Below are positions 57,429-64,000 of a stretch of DNA of 64,000 nucleotides, one piece after another. Below the pieces are notes generated by a model that saw only the letters and a list, made by a program, of their open reading frames with translations, was not told the origin of the DNA and ran no database searches. Numbering within the stretch: position 1 is the stretch's first letter; each line of letters begins with the position of its first letter. This stretch comes from Thermothielavioides terrestris NRRL 8126. Taxonomy: Eukaryota > Ascomycota > Sordariomycetes > Sordariales > Chaetomiaceae. The stretch spans positions 5,146,001 to 5,210,000 of the forward strand of contig NC_016457.1 in NCBI RefSeq assembly GCF_000226115.1, read 5' to 3'. Both the position numbers and the translations under genes were made by a program.

Positions 57429-59875
57429 CAGGTATCGGCAGTGAGCCCATGGTCAGCAGACCGACTTTCTGACTGCTTGATCAGTTTTTTGCATGTCGTT
57501 ATTGGCTTGCGGGCACACCGATGGTCCGGGAACAGCACTCGAAACTCCGCTTGGCGGTGAGTTGGTTCTTGGGGCGCAAAGCAACAGCAACTGGGGGTCT
57601 TTTGAGGCGGAAGAAGGACCATGGACGTCCATAAAAGGCCGCTTTATCCCATCGAGGTTGAAGCCCAGTCCCAGATGATGTCCAGCGACATATTCCCTTG
57701 CCCTCGCCTGCAGGTTACAAGAGAAGGCTTCTGCTCCACGTTTTGCCTCTCGGCCACCCAGCCAAGACCCGACAGCTATCGTGCCAGCCGGAGATGTCAT
57801 CCATGGATCCCGAGTCTTGCGGATGCATTCCGTTTGGGGACGGTCGGCTGTATCAGCCCGTCACTTGCGTGTCGTGCGGTGGAAGCATGAGAATGTATGC
57901 TGATGATTCTCGTCACTCGCCCCTGAGCTGGAGCTGAACCTCCCAGGGATTGCTACCACTGCGGCGGTCGAGGGTACTTGTATGTACCATGCTCGCATCA
58001 ACAGTCCGGAGGGGGGCAAGCCGCGCTGTCCACGACTTCGCAGGGCGGCTCACCCTACGGCCGTAAGAAGTCGTCCAAGGGCAGCCGTTCCTCTCCGAGT
58101 CAAGCGGCGGTAGTGTCCCACAAGGCATGAGATCTGCTAAGGCAGAGTGGGGTTGGCGCTGTGGTCAAGATTTGTGACTTGGGCTGCCCTGTGAGATGCA
58201 GGCTTGGGCATCTGCACGGTTTCAAGTGCAAGGGAACTTCGGAGTTGTCTCTCTTCCTTCGCATCTCGTCTCATGTCGTTTTCGCTGGGGCGATTGGCTT
58301 TACGGTGGTGTTGGTATGTCCTCAGGGTTGGTTGGCGACGGGGTCCTTCGTTCGATACGGGTTATCAGGGTTCACTGCATTGCATGGCACAGGAGCATCG
58401 GAAGCGAGATCTAGGGGGTCATTTTGCGGTCTCCTTACGTACCTACCTCTAGTTAGCATCATGACGAATCATGTCCCTCTAACGTGGCAACATACCTGCT
58501 CCGTAGTCGTTCCCGACTCACTTCGAGAGCTCCATGCCGTGCCCGGTCTGCTGCTGGTACAAACATACGAGGGGCACCGACCGGAATCAATGATCCAGGA
58601 TCCATTGTCACAAACCCCTGCTCAACCTGCCTGAAGCCCCTATGGGCCACTTCCGAGTTGGGAAGGCTGGATGCCGTGTGCGCACACAAGCAGGAAGTGG
58701 AACAAACACGGTTGATGAGCGACCCCGTCCTGCGGCCAAGCTTGGCTTCCCACAACGCTTGATCGAGCATCGTCGATCTTGCAGCAGCGGCGCCGATCGA
58801 CTCGCGTCAACTAGTTACTGTACGGTCCATCTTGCAGTAGTGGCTGATTGAGCAGCCGTATCTAGCATCGCAGCGGTGGCCGATTCAGCACGCCGCTGTC
58901 GTCACTGGAGGAGCCTGCTGAAGACTGCGAGGGGTGTACCGGTGATGGCGTTCCGGAGACCCACGACGGAGACACAGCATGAGCAAGCCGTTGCCGGACT
59001 CCTGTGCCCGAGCCGATTGGGCGCCGTCATCGCTCTTGGCGAGAAAGAAGTGAGAAGTGAAAACTGTGATGGGATAGACTGCCACAACAGATGCATCCTG
59101 CTTCTTTTGGCCGTCAGTGGCTGAGGAGTGCTCCCGAACAAGCTAGGCTCTGCACGCCCTCAGCCGTGTGAAAAGGGCTGCATGTGTCGTAAACAGGTAG
59201 AAAATTGAGGAGCGGGAGAGCAGCCATAAAAGTAAACCAGGACAGCCATTCGGGGATCCCAGGTAGCTAGGATAAGAGGTCTGATTATTGACATTGAACG
59301 GGATAAGAGGGAGAATGAAAACATAGGTGAGGGGTGTCTGGCTTGACTGCGCAGCTATATCTGCCTCCCTCTGCCTGTAGTTACGTCAGGAAAAAGGAGA
59401 AAAGTGCAGAAAAGAGCGGAGAGCCCAGACGCTCGAAAGTTGAATTGAACAGGAACAGAGTTGGCGTCGTTCTGCAGTAGTCATTCTCATGGTGCAGAAT
59501 ATACCCTACTAGGTAGGTACTTCTGAACACTAGGTAGATACGCTCCTGCCATTTCCGTGCACTCAGTAGGAAAAGTGAGTGACAGTGCTTCGTTTGAAGC
59601 TTGGGACCCTTGGGAAGCGAAAGAAATGGGCCGCTCCCGTTCACGTGAAGCATCCTGGAATAAGGACCCACCTCGCTGACCCGCAGGTGGGGTCAGCGGC
59701 GAGTTAGCGTAATCCACCCTCCATCCTACCACCGGGCATCGGCCGGTCTGGTCTAGCAACACTACCTACTGTGCAGTAGCAACACGCAAATGCCACCCTC
59801 CAGCTAGATTCGTCTTGCACATCACACCTCGCCAATCTGTCCACCCCGCGTGATGGCTTGGTAGCGGCCGTCGAG

Positions 59876-61058
59876 ATGTCGGTTATTCTCTGCACAGGTA
59901 AGGAAGACCACGTTGCTCCCAAGGACCCAAGGCAAATTGCTGATGGCGCCCGCCGTGGCAGCTGGTTACGACCACACCATCCGGTATGTCCTGGTTTGTT
60001 TGTCCGGTTCCCACCCATCGACCCAATTCCCATCGTCCAGGGTGCCTGCGGCCTTCATTCAATTGACACGCTCCCGCCCGCAGATTCTGGGAGGCGCTCT
60101 CGGGCATCTGCTCCCGCACCATCCAGCATCCCGATTCTCAGGTCAACCGACTATGCATCTCTCCCGATAAGCGCTTCCTTGCCGCCGCCGGCCACCATAC
60201 CGTCAAGCTTTTCGACATACGCTCCACAAATCCTGCGGCCCTGCTCGAACTTGAGGGCCACACCGGCAATGTCACCGGCGTGGCATTCCACTGCGAGGGC
60301 AAGTGGATGGTGACCAGCTCCGAGGACGGGACAGTGAAGATCTGGGAGACCCGCACCGGCACCATCCAGCGGAGCTACAATCATGGCTCCCCCGTCAACG
60401 ATGTCGTTATTCATCCGAACCAGGGCGAGATCTTCAGCTGCGATAGGGGTGGCAGCATCCGGCTCTGGGATTTGGCTGAGAACAAATGCGTCGAGGAACT
60501 CATTCCCGAGGAGGATGTCTCCGTGTCTAGCGTGACTGTCGCAACCGACGGCACTCTCCTGTGTGCGGCCAACAATGCGGTGTGTTCTCTTTCCTCGCTC
60601 TCCAGAAACCTCGCCGGGTACTGACTCTCCCCCCTCCCCAGGGCAATGTCTTTGTCTGGCAGCTCATCCAAGCTCTCGAGCGCACTCAGCTTGTCCCCCT
60701 GACCCAGTTCTCGGCGCACAAAGAGTACATCACCCGAATCTTGCTCTCCCCCGACGTGAAGAAGCTGGCGACCTGCAGCGCCGACCACACCGCCAAGATC
60801 TGGCAAGTCAAGGAGATGGAGCCCGCCGGCCCGAACGCCGAGTCCCAGCCGTTCCCGCTCGAAGCCACCCTGACCGGCCACCAGCGATGGGTGTGGGACT
60901 GCGCCTTCAGCGCCGACAGCGCCTACCTCGTCACCGCCTGCAGCGACCATTACGCGCGCCTGTGGGAGCTGCAAACCCAGCAGATCATCCGCCAATACAA
61001 CGGCCACCACCGCGGTGCCGTTTGCGTCGCGCTCAACGACTACTCCGAGACCCGCTAG
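59876..61058 (+). CDS. lst8: LST8, WD40 subunit of TOR complexes
   Basis: Four exons: 59876-59897, 59962-59983, 60084-60579, 60642-61058, 318 aa, the usual size. The first two exons are 22 nt each and together give MSVILCTAGYDHTIR, which continues as FWEALSGICSRTI, the conserved fungal start. Seven WD40 blades are visible, including LCISPDKRFLAAAGHHTVKL, VTSSEDGTVKIWETR, SCDRGGSIRLWDL, LLCAANNAGNVFVWQL, LATCSADHTAKIWQV, GHQRWVWDCAFSADSAYLVT and CSDHYARLWEL. LST8 stabilises the TOR kinase domain in TORC1 and TORC2 on vacuolar and plasma membranes. Motif order and length make the call secure. Confidence 0.95.
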
Positions 61059-62030
61059 GAGCCGATCGAGGAGGATGTCTTGCGCGAAATCGCACACGTC
61101 GAGAGACGAGCCCACTACCACCGACCGCCCATGCCTCGCTGGCTCCAGCGTCGGCTTCACCAATCCCACCAGCGGCAGCCCAGCCGCCACCAGCGCGGCA
61201 GAGCATCCGTGCCCCAGCAACCGCCTGTTCCCGTGCGCGTGTCCAACAACGCGGGGCCCGTAGACCCCCAGCAAGAGAACGAGCAGACATTCCCGGCTGG
61301 CATGCGGACCGCGCCTCGGCTACTACCGCCGTCCGGCCCGGTGTTCCCCCCGGCTCCGGCGGTAGAGCTGGACTACAGGCCCGAGCCGACTCTGACGCCG
61401 ATCGCACGCTCGGTTCCGAGGCCCGTCCCGCCGGTGCGGAAGGGGTGGGAGCCCTGGCCTGTTGTTTAGGCATGAGTATCTGTGCCCACATGTTTCGAGA
61501 CTTCCAGTGCTGGATTCGGCGGTGGGCCGAGGGAATTATTGAAGGCTTGGCGGTTTAGTCAGCGATGTTGCCTTCAGACTGACTGTGACGGGAGGACTTA
61601 TCCGACCTTGTCTCGTGACCCAGGGCGTGTTTAGCAGGCTATATTCTGAGGGATATGGAGATGGTGTCGGCTAGATACCAAGGGAAGGGTTGTAATTCCA
61701 CCTCCTGCTGAATGCAATGTACTTTGCTCTGCAACCACATAACAAGGCAATAATATCTTGGGTGTTTCGTGCCTGTGCTCTTTCATTTACTGCTTAATTC
61801 CCCGTATCAACCGCGCTCCGTGCTAGGTATCGACCGCTCTATTTACCTAGGTACCTGCACAAAACACACAACGCGCCAAAACGCCCACGCATGCTCCTCG
61901 CTTGCTCGACTATCCCTAGCGTACTTGACAGCCCATAGTTACCTTACCTATACCCAATCCACCACCCTCTAGTTCTCCTTTATAGAAACAGCCCTCACTC
62001 AGCCACCACCCCACCCATTCCATCCATCCA
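61059..62030. other. Convergent intergenic region after lst8
   Basis: About 970 bases between convergent genes, mainly 3' UTR. A 129-codon ORF (61080-61469, plus) rich in Pro and Arg follows the lst8 stop, but it has no domain and opposes equally long frames; I do not call it. Confidence 0.5.
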
Positions 62031-64000
62031 TCACCACCCTCCCCACCCGTCGTCATCATCATCCGTCTCCTTCGGCTTCAAATCAATCTTCTTCTTTGCC
62101 GGCGCCGCTGCCGGTGTCGCCGCCTTGGTCTTCGCCGCCGCCGCCGCCGTCGCAACAGGTTTCTTCGCGCCGACATTGCCGCCACTAGCACCAGTACCAA
62201 CTCCAGCGCCAGCACCAGCGCCAGCACTGGCCTTGGCCAACCCCTTGGGCAGCGCCTTCCCTGCCCCGCTCTTGAGCGCGCTCTTCTTCTTCTCCGCCTG
62301 CGCGGCCAGCCACCCGGCAAAGTCGGGCTCGGAGCCGTCGTCGAAGGGGGTCGCGCTCACAACACCGCCGCCGCCCACCTTTTTGTTGCTGGCCGCCGAA
62401 GAGAGCGGTTTGGAAGGCTTATTATTAGCGCTGCTGCTGCTGCCGCCGGCAAAGAAAGCGCTGGCGTCTTCGCCGTCGCCGGTGTCGGCGGCGGCGTCGT
62501 CCGCCGCGGGCTGCGGCTGGGATGGCTCCGCCTCGTCGTCCATGTCGTCCATGTCGCCCCACGCGTCGGCCGCGTCGTCATCCGCTGCGGGTTCGACGTC
62601 GTCCTGGAAGAAGGGGTTTTTCGAAGTCAGCGGGGCGGATGGTGGCGAGGATTTGACGGCCTGGCGGTGGAGGGTGGTGGAGGCGGAGGAGGTGGAGGCG
62701 GGTTGGGAGACTGCGGCGGGACGTTTCGCGGATGAAGGAGGCGGCGGAGCTGAGCCGTTGACGGGCGTAGTCGATGGCTGGATCTCGCCCGCCGCCGCGG
62801 AGAGTTTGTTGGTGAAGGAGGAGATGGCCCAGCCGGCCCAGGAGGCTGCCGCGGACTCGGCGGGCTGTGGCGTGCTCATTCTTGGTCCGCCCGCGGCGGC
62901 GGCGGAGCTCTCGCGAGGAAGAGCGGAGTCGGGCATGCTGGCGGCGGCCTTTCTGACCTTGGCGAGGTAGACGTCGACTGTCTTGCTTGCTTGGTCGCGG
63001 ATGAGCTTCTCCTTGTCGATGAGGGAGGGGCAGACAGCTGGCAGGATGCGGACTGCGCAATCCTCATCCGAAAAGTACTCGGATGTTACCGCCAGCGCCA
63101 TCAGGGCGGCGTTGCGGGCGTGGACGAAGGGATCGCGGAGTGAGCGGGTGAAGGCGGCGATCAGGACTTTTGCCCTCGAGGATGACCCCAAGTGCTTGGC
63201 GATTTTGCCAAGACAGATCGTCGTGTTGGTGCGGATGCCCGGCTGCTCGTCGTTGGCGGTTTTGGCCAGGTATTTCAGCAACTCTCCGTTGATGGTCCGA
63301 TCGGAGAGTTTTGGGACGAACGTAAGCACGGACTTGAGCGTCTGTTCTCTTACAACAGGAGCGACGTCCGTGAAACCGGTAACCTACCCTCGGTTAGCAC
63401 CGAACGCTCTGCGCGCAACCGGCTGTGGCGAGCTCCTGGACTTACTATCTGGGGAAATATTTTGTCATTTACGACTTTTTGAGACAACCGGTCAATCATG
63501 AGTGGCAGGTTATCTAACAAGCACACTCTAATCGCCCGGTCCGGGTTGCTAAATAGCCGAATGAGGACTGGAGTGACCTTGACGTCGAAGTCTTCATTCG
63601 ACAACTTGGTCGCGATCTTCATCACCAGTCCAAATGCCTTGGGACCGCCGCCACCGAATTCTACAGACTTGAGCAGTTCAGGTAAGACTTTCATCTTGAA
63701 GAAGTCCTCGGGGAAGTCATCCGTCAGTTGCTCCAGATCGCTGGCTGGGTCAGCAGACATCAACCTAGAGCGCAGGGAAAAATCAAACACGCACTCTAGG
63801 AAGGCTTCTCGTTCCTCCTCTGTTTTTACACCCAGGTTCTCGATGCCGTCGGTGAGTTTGATTAGAGCGGTGTCGAAGAAGGCGCCGTTTCGACGGCCTT
63901 GCTCGAGGAAGTGGGCGACGCTCAGTCTCGCTTTGGGGTTGGCGTTGGTGAGGCGCTTGTAGCTAGCATGCATGCTTGGGGGAATGTTTTTTGTTTGCCC
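62031..64000 (-). CDS. SCY1-like pseudokinase (Cex1/SCYL1 family), partial 5'
   Basis: Two exons are visible: right edge to 63446, and 63383-62031, with a 62-bp intron (donor GTAAGT) whose removal gives QIVTGFTDVAPVVREQTLKS. The frame is open to the edge, so the N-terminal pseudokinase domain lies outside. What remains is the HEAT-repeat part: YKRLTNANPKARLSVAHFLE, AFLECVFDFSLRSR, FFKMKVLPELLKSVEFGGG, LLDNLPLMIDRLSQ, LTFVPKLSDRTINGELL, QPGIRTNTTICLGKIAKHL and DPFVHARNAALMALAVTSEYF. A long Ala/Ser/Pro-rich tail follows with the acidic WGDMDDMDDEAE and ends DDDDDGWGGW. Relatives act in COPI traffic and in tRNA export (yeast Cex1). The family call rests on the HEAT motifs and is firm. Confidence 0.9.

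Larger units (their letters stand above)
52301..59875. other. 7.5-kb stretch without a supportable gene
   Basis: ORFs up to about 250 codons occur on both strands (for example 55841-55098 minus, 56507-57022 plus, 58161-58634 plus), but none carries a recognised motif, and adjoining splice sites do not extend them into convincing proteins. Composition is not AT-rich, so it is not a RIP block. It contains a few small repeats listed separately. It may hold non-coding transcripts, long UTRs or orphan genes that I cannot identify. Confidence 0.45.

Noticed and set aside
60411..61274. 287-codon minus-strand ORF
   Set aside because: Antisense of the LST8 WD40 exons.
60563..61558. 331-codon plus-strand ORF overlapping LST8
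   Set aside because: Out-of-frame shadow of exons 3 and 4 continuing into the 3' region; Arg/Pro-rich without motif.
62125..62970. 281-codon plus-strand ORF
   Set aside because: Antisense of the Ala/Ser-rich tail of the SCY1-like gene.

Overview
The window looks like nuclear DNA of a filamentous ascomycete, most likely a Sordariomycete and perhaps a Sordariales relative. Evidence: GC-rich genes with many short GT-AG introns (about 55-110 bp), Neurospora-type housekeeping genes (ro-4/Arp1, class III chitin synthase, LST8, SLY1), and one sharply bounded AT-rich block whose ORFs are riddled with stops of the kind made by repeat-induced point mutation (RIP). The genus is inference. Exon boundaries below were derived by hand from splice sites and reading phase.

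Layout. 1-4625 (-): large Q-rich protein with a TFIIS-N-like segment and an RVxF motif, possibly PNUTS/Ppn1-like, running off the left edge. 6969-9637 (+): SLY1, ER-Golgi SM protein, nine exons including one of 14 nt. 11416-15157 (+): class III chitin synthase with a GC-AG first intron and a 501-bp third intron made almost wholly of a pyrimidine tract. 16360-23247: RIP-destroyed Helitron with a recognisable HUH/two-tyrosine Rep and PIF1-type helicase on the minus strand and at least one further decayed ORF on the plus strand. 24578-24966: small inverted-repeat element holding telomere-like repeats and a CTAG-hairpin. 25648-26088 (+): PAR32-like GRGGxGN protein. 27208-28534 (-): ro-4/Arp1. 29236-30515 (-): O-methyltransferase. 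31487-32571 (+): doubtful multi-exon gene or remnant. 33236-33711 (-): small mitochondrial-type membrane protein. 34882-36124 (-): homoserine kinase with a CPC1/Gcn4-type site upstream. 38151-44018 (-): 1.9-kilocodon disordered protein interrupted by an in-frame TAG. 46316-47662 (-): IFRD protein. 49875-52300 (+): FHA protein with a C-terminal membrane anchor. 52301-59875: 7.5 kb with no supportable gene. 59876-61058 (+): LST8. 62031-64000 (-): SCY1/Cex1-like pseudokinase, 5' part beyond the right edge.

The genes are mostly unrelated housekeeping functions: secretory traffic (SLY1, SCY1-like), wall synthesis (chitin synthase), dynein transport (Arp1), nutrient signalling (LST8, PAR32-like) and amino-acid synthesis (homoserine kinase). 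No biosynthetic cluster is evident; the O-methyltransferase stands alone. The most unusual content is the Helitron and the repeat-rich stretch to its right.
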